Assembly: GCA_907165065.1 (NCBI GenBank)
Contig: OU015534.1
Coordinates: forward strand, 12,407,686-12,471,685
DNA length: 64,000 nt
Source: Caprimulgus europaeus
Taxonomy: Eukaryota > Chordata > Aves > Caprimulgiformes > Caprimulgidae
Reading direction: 5' to 3'
A model generated the notes under the pieces. The model saw only the letters and a list, made by a program, of their open reading frames with translations. It was not told the origin of the DNA and ran no database searches. Position numbers and translations under genes: made by a program. Below, one piece after another: positions 1-11,300 of this stretch. The stretch's first letter is position 1; each line of letters opens with the position of its first letter.

Positions 1-719
1 AATATTCTAACCCAGAAAAATAATTGCATTGAATTGTTGCTAAGGTTAATGCACCAGACCACCACACTGAATGGAAACACACTCCTCTTCTAGAAGTCAC
101 CTTATAAAATCAGATGGAGCTTAAGAGAGAATTAACATTTCATTACTTAAGAATCATTCTCAATCTTTAAACAGAGCCAATGTATATTAATATTTAACCG
201 ATGCACGTTAGAGATTGCAAATCGCTGTTACAAGCTCATAGCTATTACTTTTGCAAAACACTAAGAAGAAATAGATGCTGAAGTCACTGATCACATGTTT
301 TCTATTTATTGTGATGGGAAATAATGAGCTTCTCTGATTAGGTACATGTTTATTATATTACAAGGCAACAATCTCCTTTGAGCACTCAATCCAACCCATG
401 TGCTTGATGCAAAGGTTTCCTAAAGGCTATTAACTTAAACACTTGTATCCTAGAAAACACACTAGTGCTTCTAACAAAAGAAAATGCTGAAGCATTGAAG
501 AAATTTAAACATTTGATTACAGTGTTTTCTCTTGAAATCTGATTGAGAAAAACATTTTTATGTTATTAAGAGACACTACTCAATGGGAAGCAATCTCAGT
601 AATACCTGGCCCCTTCTGAACTGCTAATTAACACTACCCAGAGGTGCACTGCCACTGACCTGAGAGACCTACCACTCAAAAATTTAATCTTCTAAAGAAC
701 AGGAGGACAGAAGTAGTTT
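1..719. other. Unique AT-rich non-coding sequence
   Basis: I see no gene, repeat family or RNA here. The sequence is AT-rich, with frequent stops in all frames and no open frame of 60 or more codons starting with Met. It ends where CR1-derived sequence becomes recognisable, near 720. Confidence 0.6.
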
Positions 720-2440
720 ACTGATCCTCAGAACAAAGCAGGTGGGAGTGACTTCTGCAGGTCCCTAGTCCAAACTCCTGCTCAAAGCAGGACTAACTGA
801 AGTCAGACCATGTTGTCCAAAGCCTTGCACAGTTGATTTTTAAGTACCTCCTAAGATGGAAGTGCCACAACCTCTTTTAGCCCTTGTTCCAGTGCTCTTC
901 CACTCTCAAGTTGAACTTTCGAGACTTCCTTTGCTGCATCTGGTGGACTTTGCCTCTTTTCCCTACTCTGTGCTCCTCCAGCAGAGCCTGACACTGCCGT
1001 CACCCCAGCCACCCACTTGGGGTGGGTGACCATGGTCAGACCTTCCCTCCCCCAGGCTGGGGAAGCACTGCTCCCCTGGTCCCCCCTCACACATCTCCTG
1101 CTCCAGTTCCCAGCCAGCCACACAATCCTCCACCTGATTCACTACCATTTTTAGCACCTTTCTTGACTTGTTGATATCTTTCTCATACTTGTGATCACCA
1201 GTGGGATCCAAGTTACAACCCTGCCATAAACGGGGAAGACCTCTTGTCCATGCCTTGATTAAGACTGTAACCAGTCACTCAGTCTCCTCATCCACAGGCT
1301 GATCAAACCCAGCTCCATCATCCTCCACATCTCATCCGTCCTCCAGACCCCAGCCACACCCAGAAATGCCCTCAGCCAACCCATACTCCCCGATACACCA
1401 TCCTTGCAGCTGGACACAGCTCCATGTCTAGGATCTGAGCAGCAGTGACCACAACAGAACCATTACCTTTAATTACAGACATCTTAATACACTCCAGATG
1501 GAGGCTGTCCTCTCTGCAACTGTCCTCCTGAGCACAGGTGGTGATCCAGCACACATCCCAAAGCATTCTTCTGTGGCTGTGCATCCTAGCCATGTCCTCA
1601 ACATTTTGTATTTCTTCATTTCAGCTCATTAAGTTATATGCTGCAGACTTTCAAACATTTTTTTTTCAATTTATCATAGCCATTTAATTCTGAACTACGC
1701 TTCACAGTGCTTGAGCCCCTCTCAGTTTGGGCTTACTTGCAGATTTAGAAGTATTGCATTGTCCACATCAGTAAAGAGAACAGCAAATAAAGCTCAGCCC
1801 AAGACAAACAGGGGTGTATTCACACAATTCCTCGTGCCATCCCCCTTCTTTCCCTGATTTTCACAGCAAGTTATAGGTAACTACTCTTCAAACACAGTCT
1901 TTAAACAGTTATTTGTTTACCATAGAATTAAATACATATATTTCCTTCTTCCACAGAAATGCCACAAGAGGTTATGTCAAAAGTTACTGAAGTCAAGACA
2001 ACATCACATGTACTGCTCCCCCCAGCCCTTATCATCATCTTATCCTCCAGATTACTAGAAACTGATTAAAAATTTTGCTCCAATTCTCTAAGCATGCAGT
2101 AAGACTAACTAGTCTGTAATTCCCTGGATCACCCTTTTTCAAAGCCTGGTACTGCATTTGCCCGTTTCAGTCCTCCAGGACCTCCCTTGCTCTTCACAAT
2201 TTCTAAAAGATAATTGTAAATGGTTCAAAGGTTGCTTGGCTAGTTGCTGATGTACCCTAGGGCAAATTTCATCAGGCTCTGACTATTTGAATACACCTAT
2301 CTTATCTGCTTTTTCTGATCTTTTCCTACTCTGCACTTTACTCCTATCACCTTGTTTAAATTAATTTTAATTAATGTGAAGACACACTCAAGCAATACAA
2401 TAACTACATGAAACTCATTTAGTATTTTATCTTTCAGCTA
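720..2440 (-). mobile_element. Degraded CR1 LINE, reverse transcriptase to 3' UTR
   Basis: This is a decayed non-LTR retrotransposon in reverse orientation, so the 3' end is at the low-coordinate side. At 760-870 the plus strand carries the antisense CR1 3' UTR signature (tagtccaaactcctgctcaa, then a gccacaacctc block). At 1260-1360 it carries the CR1 phrase around caggctgatcaaacccagct. At 1775-2030 it resembles antisense CR1 sequence downstream of the RT core. The clearest evidence is at 2095-2140, where the minus strand encodes KKGDPGNYRLVSLTA, close to the family's KKGDPGNYRPVSLTS block. Around 2240-2290 the minus strand reads as a decayed GPDGI-PRVLRELA region, and similarity fades near 2440. 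Many frameshifts and stops make it inactive. About 400-1200 is the least certain part internally, and separate CR1 insertions could be merged here. Confidence 0.75.
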
Positions 2441-3289
2441 TAATGTTAGCAAAAAAACCCCCAGACTATTCATCTACCATGACCCTGGCTTTTTGGAGAT
2501 GCAGAAGAATATTTGGGAAAAACACATAACAAAACAAAACCACCCAACAAAAAACCCAAACCAAACCAAGACAGATTAAAGACTGTATATGACTTAAACC
2601 AACTCTCAGATGAGATGTCTGAAGGGAAAACATTAAGAAATGTCAATAAACTCCTTGTCTGCAAAGAAAGATATAAAGGAAAATTTAACTGCATTTTAGA
2701 AGGGACTCTCAGTGACTAAACCAGCCTGTTTTAATTTGATACATTAAAAAAGCCAACACTTCCCAAGCAGATAAAATATTTGATATTCAAATGCATGATT
2801 TCCTGTACCATTGCCTCAATTATCCAGCACTGATCATTGCCAGGAGGGGGTACCAAATTAGACTGACCACTGGTCCAAACCAGCACAGCAAGTCCCACTC
2901 CTCTGTGAACACAGACAGGTATCTTGAAGCACATTGCGATTTTAATGCACCCACCTCTTCTAGCTATAATTTACTTTTCATCAACTGGAAATTACCATCC
3001 TCATAGCTGAGACATGGCAACTTATTACAGGAGAATAGCTAGTCTGCTTCTATGCAAAGCATAACAGACAGCCTTAGATCATCCTCTGTGATTTATATTT
3101 TGTTTTTCAGCAAAATGAACTAGACACGGTTGTGTGCTGTTAACGCATCTCAGATGAACCACAGTAACTTCTTAAACTGCTCCATTTCCATCCTCAAAGA
3201 CACATCAGTCTCTGCTGTGTGATCCCCTAGGCAGAAGATGCCACGTTAATGGAGATTCTGGCTGTCATTCTCAAAAGCAGTTAGTGATC
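2441..3289. other. Unique sequence with a G-less A/C-rich stretch
   Basis: No gene was recognised. From 2521 to 2569 the plus strand is almost only A and C (units such as aaaccaaacc), a simple-sequence stretch next to the end of the CR1 fossil. The 68-codon frame over 2513-2719 begins inside this stretch and has low-complexity K/N/P composition, so it is not considered a gene. Confidence 0.5.
2521..2569. repeat. A/C-rich low-complexity tract
   Basis: About 49 bases contain only A and C apart from one T, in irregular aaac/aacc units. It lies just outside the 5' side of the minus-strand CR1 fossil. It may be a decayed simple repeat; no function is implied. Confidence 0.6.
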
Positions 3290-3370
3290 TGAATGCCTCA
3301 ATTTCTAGTGTACCCAACCTCAAATACTTTAAAAGGTCCAATTTTCAGGAAATCACGAGCACTCCAAAGA
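3290..3370. repeat. Possible ancient amniote interspersed repeat fragment
   Basis: The stretch with tgcctcaatttctagtgtac followed by ggtccaattttcaggaaatc and gagcactcc resembles a phrase common in old sauropsid repeats (gggcctgattttcag... gctgagcactc). The match is from memory, short and diverged. It could be chance. Confidence 0.25.
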
Positions 3371-4082
3371 ATACTGGGTGGTGGTTTCCCCCCCATCCCC
3401 GCAGTGTTTAAATCCAGAATCCATTTCACCTGATGTGTCTACCTAGAAAATCCTTTTGAAAGACTAAAATCCTAGTACTAGTCAAAAAGAAGGAAAAAAA
3501 TACTTTTCTTTTGCTAGCTGTGACGAAAAAGCAACAAATCCATGTATTCTTCCACTGACACAAAATACGGCTGTCTGCTCTTGAATATGGATCTGTGAGT
3601 ATTTTCTTCCAGAGCCATACAGTGAAAACCTTCTCTCAGAAAATACTATAATCAGCTTTCAGTGAAACCTGCTTTACTGGACATAACAACAAAGCTTGAT
3701 TTCCAACATCGTAAAGCCAAAAAACCAAACCAAATATTTCCAGCCCATGTATACTTGTATTTGTTCTTAACAGAAATGCAGCCATCAGTAATCCCTGTCT
3801 TGTTGCCTGCCTCTCCCGAAAAACAGATCATCATTAGCAGAATCCTTGGAAATTACCCCTCAGCTAACGATAGTAGAGGAAGGTATGAACAGAGAGAAAA
3901 AACAGACCAGTGGAACACTGATAGTCTCTGCTGCTGCTCCTTATTCTATTAGGGGAAAAATTCAGACTCTGTTTTAGTCAGAGGAGTTTGGTATCATGCA
4001 ACTGCTCAATCACAGCTTGCCAAACCTCATTATTTCACATCTCTTCAGAAATCCAGAGGTTTGCCTCAGAGTAGGATGTGTA

Positions 4083-4175
4083 TCCGCTTGGTGTGGCACT
4101 CTGCGCTCGTGCCCGGCACAGCCCCGGGAGCTGGCACAGCCGGTGCGGGCACCGGGAACCCCGGCACAGTCACAG
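4083..4175. other. CpG-dense patch
   Basis: About nine CpG dinucleotides fall within roughly 90 bases of GC-rich sequence (cccggcac, cccgggag, gccggtgcggg, accggg), inside AT-rich, CpG-poor surroundings. It is too short for a standard CpG island. It could be a small unmethylated regulatory patch or a local GC-biased segment. I see no TATA box or gene start next to it. Confidence 0.5.
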
Positions 4176-4404
4176 CTGTCTGGTTTTTAATCCACCATCC
4201 TGCTGGGCTCTGCTTCAAACCAGAAGTCTAACCAATACTGGCTGCTTTCAGCCAAGCCTATGCTGATAGTAGACAGAACGAAACCGAGTTAATTAGAGTT
4301 AAATCTATCCTCAAAGGCGGTCTCGGTACCAAAACTCTTTAATGCACATTAACTTATGTAGCATGTATTTTTAATGAGTTCAGCACTTGTCTCATGTTCA
4401 GAAA

Positions 4405-4418
4405 ACACACACACACAC
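4405..4418. repeat. (AC)7 microsatellite
   Basis: Seven uninterrupted AC units are preceded by a short A run and followed by ggcgtgg. Confidence 0.9.
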
Positions 4419-5874
4419 GGCGTGGCAGCTATTCAAACCCATTGCGCCAGAGCACAAGCAAGTGCTGACTCCGTGGGCCGACAAACTTACGTTGCCAGTT
4501 ATGGTGATTCTACCTTTATTGCATAACCCTCGGAGAACTAAGTTAATTAAATAGGTAAAGTGACAAAACAAAAGCCACCTACCAATATGCTGATCATATA
4601 ATAGAAAAGGAAATGAAAAAGACCAGAGGGGTAAAGCTCATGTTCAATTCTGCAAATATTGTTAAACCTTGTAACATCTCCAGCTTCTGCTGATGCTGTT
4701 TTTCATAAATACACTTTTGAAAACATATATCCCTATAGACAGCTGAAGTGCAAAGCAGAGATTAATTTTACTAGTGTGACTTTGGAGCTCTAAACCCCAC
4801 CCTTCCCCCTCCACATGCATTCTCCAACACACACCATGTGAAACCAGGTAAATGGCCAGCAGTCGTGTGCCCTTTGGGCATCAATATATTAAAGCACTCC
4901 ACTTATTTGTAAGATAAAAGGACCTGTAAAGACTCTTAAGTCCAAACAAACATACAGCCATACACAAAGAATGCTGAGCTAAGACAAGGAATTCAGCCAA
5001 TGCCCTTTTGAAGCTGCCATTTAAATACAGCCAGAAAATACTGTTCATCATATTACGGAGTAAAAAACGGGTAACTTACTTTGCATTAAGTATTAATGTG
5101 TTCTGGCCAATCCGACATTAACACCCAATCAAACCACTTTGAATCGCACAGCTTTATGCCAGCATTTTGTAGAAATACATAACCTTCGTTACAGAAACGC
5201 CCTTAAATTAGAACATGCTATCATAACACATTTTCCAAAGTGTAAATAAATTAAAAAATAAAAAGATTTGAAGAATTATATGAGGACAATGTGATCTGAT
5301 GATAAATGTTTTAAAGTCAGAATGAAGAAAACTAATCGTGCAGAAGTCTCAGTTTTAACTGCAATCCCAGTGTCCAGTTTTCAGTGGTAACACTGCATAT
5401 ATAAAAATTCCCCAAACAATAATCACATAGATATATAACGTTTCCTCAGCAATAGTCAGTTCAAATAGAAAACACTGAGTTTGAGTTTAATATTTTCAAG
5501 CAGTCTTCATTTTAATAAATTTATTGACTTCAGGACTATAACATTCAAATGGAAACTTCACGCATTTTTTAATATCCCTGAAAGAGCAACTATACAACAA
5601 TTTTAGTTTAAATGAATGTCAAAAGAGTGCTTCAGGATGCACTGCAGTCTCCAAACTCCTGAGAACTTAATCTGTACTCTGCTAATCTAGGTTACAGTTT
5701 ATCTTCAGGGGTTCTCCTGTAACATCATTCCTTGATACTTTAGATTCAGTCTGACATGATTTAAAAGACTTCATTTTCTTTCTTCTCCCATTCATCTGAA
5801 CAGCAAAACTATACTTTTTTTTCCAGGTTCCCTTGCCCTTCCTTAAATGAGACAGACTTTATTAAGAAAATTAC

Positions 5875-5932
5875 TAAAAAAATTAAAAAAATAAAAAAAT
5901 AAAATTTAAAACCCCAACAAAAACAAAAACCC
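5875..5932. repeat. A-rich low-complexity tract
   Basis: The tract is A-rich with aattaaaaaaataaaaaaat-type units grading into accccaacaaaaac units. I could not identify an element body next to it, so it may be simple sequence rather than a retroposon tail. Confidence 0.7.
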
Positions 5933-6929
5933 AGATAAACTATGACCTATATCAGAGAGATTCTACCCAATTAATGCTGAAAAAACATTGTTTACTTTAA
6001 AAGATATTATTGCATGCCACTCAAACTACACTTTCAGTGGCATTTTGTATAGACCAAGTCTGTCATCTTTTATTTCCTAAAACCTGAGTTTACATAAAGA
6101 ATGATAGAAGAACTCAGGGTCAGCTGAAAGCATGCATAACTGCACATACCAGAAAAGAAGTGCTATAAAACTGAGAAGCCCTCAAGGATTACTATTTTGC
6201 TGAGGAGCAGCATGAGCAATCTGCCAGCTGAGCTCCTGTGGAATGTTGTCACTGCTCTTGGTTCAGTTTCATCACCAGGTAGCTTTCTCCCAAGGGGGCA
6301 GCCATCTCCAACCTACGACTGCTCTAAAATGCTTTCAAACACGGTATAAAACTTTATGCAAATGATGAGCTAAGAAATTAAGAGTCCTAAAGATGACAGA
6401 GACTCTCCTGCAATTTGGAGACCGTCTGGGTTTGCACCTCACAGAGTTAACCCACCACAGAGACGTGCTCAGAGCTGCTGCCAGTGGGGTGGAGAAGCTG
6501 GTGGGGAACAGTGGATCTCACCTGGCTGCACCTCTGAGCACTCGGCACTCCCTCATCCTCGCTCTCCTCAGCTGTGGGAGAGGCAGGGTGCAGTCTTCAA
6601 ACTCTGCTCTTCACTGGGCACAGCAGCCCAGAGCCTTTCTGCTCACGCTTCTGCATGTGTCCAAATACAGCCCTAGGCTCTCCTTTGAGGAAAACCAAAT
6701 GCACAATATGCTGTGCCAAGACCTTCTTCCCTGCCCTGCTGTTACTTATTTATTGTGGAACATGGAGTTTCTTAAACTGGCCCTTCCTCAAATGGAACAT
6801 CCCACCACCTGAGCACCATCTCCTACCACACCTGCCATTGCTCCACCCAACATCATCCATGCCTGAGAGGATCTATTCCAAATGGCTTTGAGCCCAGAAT
6901 CTCACTAGCAGCTCTTCTCCACTCCCCAG

Positions 6930-6979
6930 GACCACTGCAGCAGTACTACCAAACACACATACACAAGGACATACCTCCA
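6930..6979 (+). other. Candidate 50-nt exon (splice-site evidence only)
   Basis: A pyrimidine-rich acceptor (ctcttctccactccccag) ends at 6929, and a consensus donor (gtaagtgc) begins at 6980, leaving 50 nt between them. One frame reads PLQQYYQTHIHKDIPP, with no stop and no family match that I know. In 64 kb, pairs like this arise by chance, so this is a weak call. It could belong to a lncRNA or be a decoy. Confidence 0.12.
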
Positions 6980-8107
6980 GTAAGTGCTTCAATCTCCACT
7001 TAAGCGCCAAGACCTGTTCCTGGTTTTAGAGAAATCTTGTTTGTTTCAAGCATCAGCATCTTAGCTAATGAGTTTTCGCTTCCCTTCTAAACTTCACAAA
7101 TACTGGGCTGAGTAATGCACAGCCTAATTGACTGTTAAGGTCACTGGCCAGCTCTTTAATCTTATTTAGTACACTTTGAGACAGTACATGAGTCATTAGG
7201 GCTTCATTCTTGGGGACACAAAGACACGTAGCATACATTAATAAAGAGTATAAATGTAATCCAATGTGTGTATTTTACAGATGGCAAAACTAGAAAGATG
7301 GCATTAAATATTTTTTGCAATGTTATTTTAATAATGTTGCTTATTTTAATATACAATAAAAATATCTAATTGTGAGAGACTGTTGGTAAAAACTTTGTAA
7401 TTTGCAATGTTGCTGTAGCTTTAAGAAAGTTCTTTAAGCAGTGAAAGCCACACTTTAAACACCAACTTGAAGAGAAAGAATCTTTATCTTTAAAAGATTC
7501 TCTATCTTTAAAATTCCTTACTTGAAAGAAAAAAGACATTTTTCAAGCTTTTATTCATGATATTTGATTTTATGATGTAAATTGTAATTCAGCGCGCGCA
7601 CACGTGTCAGGAACTTTGCAATACGTTTGTAAGGGATCAGCATCACCGATCAGGCACTGAAATCCAATTTTTGGGAGAATCTGGGAGCTCAAAGCTGAAC
7701 ATTTTAGCTGGTTTGGAAAGACCTTTAAAAAATAAAGTTAAATAGTAATTATACATAAATGTGCTTGAGAAACTTTACACCTGTCTTGACATGAATCAGA
7801 TCTTTACATGGATGATGAAATTCTTGGCATTGCTTTAGGTGATTGGGATGGCATTAGTTTAGGCAGGGTAAGAATTCAGCAGCCACAAGCCTAGACAGGT
7901 AGGATAAAGGAGTTACTGACTCAAAAAAGCGTGACAGCTTATCTGTTGAAAGTCTAAACACGTTAATCATTTAACATAAACAGATCTGCTCATATTTTTA
8001 GAAAGGCATTTGGACTCATAAGTAACAATGTTCAAAAGAGGACACCAGTAACCCAAATATTTTCCAGGGGTCCTCTCAGCAGATTGTTTCTACTAAAACT
8101 CAGACTA

Positions 8108-8164
8108 GGGGGGAAAAAAAAAAGGGGGGGGCAGGGGTGGAAGCCAAAGGTAGGTGGGTTTGGG
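8108..8164 (+). repeat. G-rich/A-rich tract with G-quadruplex potential
   Basis: Six Gs, ten As and eight Gs are followed by cagggg and then aggtgggtttggg. Four or more runs of at least three Gs lie on the plus strand, so a quadruplex is possible. The tract lies immediately upstream of the MIR-like SINE. Confidence 0.6.
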
Positions 8165-8183
8165 ATTAGGACAATAAAGAAGT

Positions 8184-8359
8184 TGCTGGCTATGCTACAG
8201 ACTCCTCCTGCAACCTTTATCCCCCTGTGCCTCAGTTCCCAGTCTGTAAAACAAAGGTGGTAACATTCCCTTACCTCACAGGAACGTTCTCAGAATAAAT
8301 CCATAAATGCCTGGGAGACACTGAGACACCACTGTGACATAGGCCATAAAAATACCTAG
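8184..8359 (+). mobile_element. MIR-like CORE-SINE relic
   Basis: The order of phrases matches the MIR/CORE-SINE consensus in sense orientation. Near 8224 it has ccctgtgcctcagttcccag followed by tctgtaaaacaaaggtggta, matching the 'tgcctcagtttcctcatctgtaaaatgggg' core. Next come ttcccttacctcacaggaac and then a gataaat-like segment (agaataaatccataaatg). The end, gacataggccataaaaatac, resembles the sauropsid MIR tail 'gggccatataagtacct'. It is an ancient SINE copied by L2-type machinery; the tRNA-like head is missing or unrecognisable. Diverged but collinear over about 175 bases. Confidence 0.8.
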
Positions 8360-11300
8360 AAAAAAAAACCAAACATAAAAATAAGTGTTATAAATGACCA
8401 TAAGAGCAGAGACATTCACATACTTAATGTAAGGTAAAGGTTAAAACTTAATGACACAAATTGTCCATCCTGGGGAAAAAGGGGTTTGGTTCAGCACATA
8501 TTCCCAACCAGACACTTTTACCACTGTGACAGCAAGGGACAGTTTCCCCTTTCTCACCCGGACACGACACAGTTGTGATAATCCACAACCATATACAGAC
8601 ACAGGCAGGAAGGGGGTTTGTTTCCTTTACAGATCACCAGCTCAAGCTCTCCATTATAAGTATCATGTCCAAGAACCCCAACCACAGTGATGGACCCCAA
8701 CATACCGACAATGAACTCTTCCACAGTCTCCGTGTCCAATACCTACTGCAGAACTGAGTTCCTCCAATAGTTAAAAAAACCTTCTAATTTTCAGCCTAAC
8801 ATTTATTCCTGAACAGTTTTTATCCATTTATTTTCATGTCAACATTGATCCAGCAGCTTAAACAGCTTTTCCCTACCCCTGAATTTTATTTCACTGACAA
8901 TGAAAATGAATTATACCACCTTGCCGTCTGTGCTCACTTTACTGCCCAAACCAAGCAAGTTCTTGGAGTTTGCTCCCAGATGACTCCCCATCCCTGAGAT
9001 TAGGTATCTCCTCTGTTACCCACTTCACCATCTTCTCGCTCAGCACCACCCTTGCAGCTCACTGTCACCTTGTGACTGAGCAAAATAACGATGTGTTTCT
9101 CCAGCATTTCCAGCTGGTAACCCCCTCCATCATACCCAGCCCAAAACAAAAGCTTCTTTCTCCTAAGGCCTCATAAGGTCATGACCCTGCCTGCTATCAG
9201 CAAGGAGATATGTCCCACTTCCACCGTTCCAGGTCTCAAGCTCTTTCCGAAAGACATCCCAACCTTTCACAGCCCTGACCACGCCTCCCACCTGTCCCAG
9301 CGGTGCTCAGAGCCCTTGGGGCACCGCTCCAAGGTGCTGGGGTCATTACAGAAAACACACACAGTCTCCCCAAAAACACACCCTGCATCCTGAGTGCCAG
9401 CTCAGCTCGGTAACCGATGGCTCGAGCTCAATTACACAGTTAAGCGTTCTTTAATGTGAGCCAAATGACTACAGCCCTCAGAAGGATAAGTGATTCAGAA
9501 TTATGCAAATGCATAGAACGCGGTAGTTAGTCTTTACCATTTCCAAAGTTCTCATTCCATGAACAGTTCCAGCACTCTTCCAGAGAGCGGGACGGTGCCC
9601 TGAAATTCAGCTCTCCGAGGGTTGCTGTGTCACACTGACCTCATCCTTGGTGGGAGCAGGGAGGAACGACAGCAGTTCACTCCAGCTCCGAGGTGGGACA
9701 TGGGACTGAATAGCCTGCTCATCTGCTGCCCCATGCATGGACTGACACTTCCACCTACCCAATCACCCAGACAGCACTTGGAGACCCTCTCCCATCCCCT
9801 CACAACCTGAGGTGACCATAACAACAAAAATCCCCTCACTTTTTTTCTTTTTTGGAGAGAGAGGGCTGGGGTCCTCTTCCTCCAGGTCCCTTCCTCCCAG
9901 CACAGTGAGTGGAACCAGCTCATGAGCTGGTTGGACAAGCACTGAAGCTCGGCAAGCTCTCCCTTTCTTCACCCCCAGATCAGACTGGGACGTATCGGAA
10001 ACCTCAGCCCAGGGAGGCAGAATACACTCACCTTTCCAAGGACTCGGATCCATTTAAAATTGTGCTCCAATAACCCTGACAAATAAATATATTATGCAAT
10101 TTCATGTTATGCAGTGTTGACTTCAATGACTCCGTAGCAGTGCTTACTCTACTATATTTACTCATGGCACACACTGGCAGCGTTCGCTGCAGTCATTCAG
10201 AGCATGTTCCCATTCTAAACCCAGAGGACTTACCCTGCCAATACCTATGCACAGTGCTCCTCAATATGCTTTTCAGAACTTTGACCATGTTGCCCCTCTT
10301 TCCTCTGTCCCTGCAAGCTCCCTTGTCTACCACATATCATAAGTCTCTTTTCCCTTCCTTCTCACATAGGGTCCCAGTTTTCTACCTCAGCATCTTTTCC
10401 TCAGTATCTGGTCACCAACTCCCACCTTCAGCTGTCCCACACTGTCACTTTCCACCCCTCATGTCAGACTCTTAGAGAAGCACCCTGGCACCTCCTGTCA
10501 GGCTCCCTGGGATCTGAGAAAAGCCCTCTTTTAGGGATGTGCACATCCACCTTGATGCCCATGACCAAGACTAACATACTAAATGAACAGAAGGTATATT
10601 ATACAAATCTGTTTTCTCCCTTCCCCCATGACTAACACGATGACCATTTGGGTACTGGCTCGTTTCACTCTCCATCAGCTAGCCTTTGGTGCAAGAATGG
10701 CAATCACATTTGAGTGGAATCCATCCAGCAGTAAGTGGTTTGTTAAATCCCAGTACATCTTGTATACAGAGAAGGACACTTAAACTACTTAAATGGCAAC
10801 CCTTTATTAAATGCATAAAAGTGCTTGAAATTTCTGTAAGCCAATAATTCAAATTAATATTCTCCCTTAAACATATCTGTCCCTGCTGCTAATTGTTATA
10901 TTGCTTTTTATTCATTTCTTTTGAATTTATTCTTTGGAAACCCCATAGAATTTCCTACAGTTCTAACACACATAGTTGCAGTCACCCATGGTACAAACGC
11001 ATGTATTTCACTAAAAACTCTTTTCTCCCAAAAGCCTAAGTAGATTTTACATTTGCATAGTAGGAGTAGTTCAAATTAACTATTCTCCACTACACCACAT
11101 TGGCACTACTGCTAGAAAAGGAGAAATGCCACCAAGAAAAAAAAAAAAATCTACACTGGAAATGCTAAGACAGAGAGCAAAGAATTTTAAGATTAGGTTA
11201 GAAAATATTCTCAGTCAGACCAAGCACTGTTTAATATGCAATTTAAGGCCCCTGGAAAGCCCTGCCACAACAGGACCTGTGCACACTAAAGTGATCTCTC

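Larger units (their letters stand above)
3371..8107. other. Unique non-coding sequence
   Basis: No protein family or RNA was recognised. It contains a CpG-dense patch (4083-4175), a short (AC)n, an A-rich tract (5875-5932) and one possible 50-nt exon (6930-6979). The 139-codon frame at 6393-6812 has no recognisable domain. The block 4985-5230 looks low in simple repeats and carries homeodomain-like TTAAT/ATTAA cores and a CCAAT box (5106-5112), so it could be a conserved non-coding element. Nothing in the sequence proves that. Confidence 0.5.

Noticed and set aside
6393-6812. 139-codon plus-strand open frame
   Set aside because: It lies in GC-richer sequence where overlapping frames are also open, and no family is recognisable.
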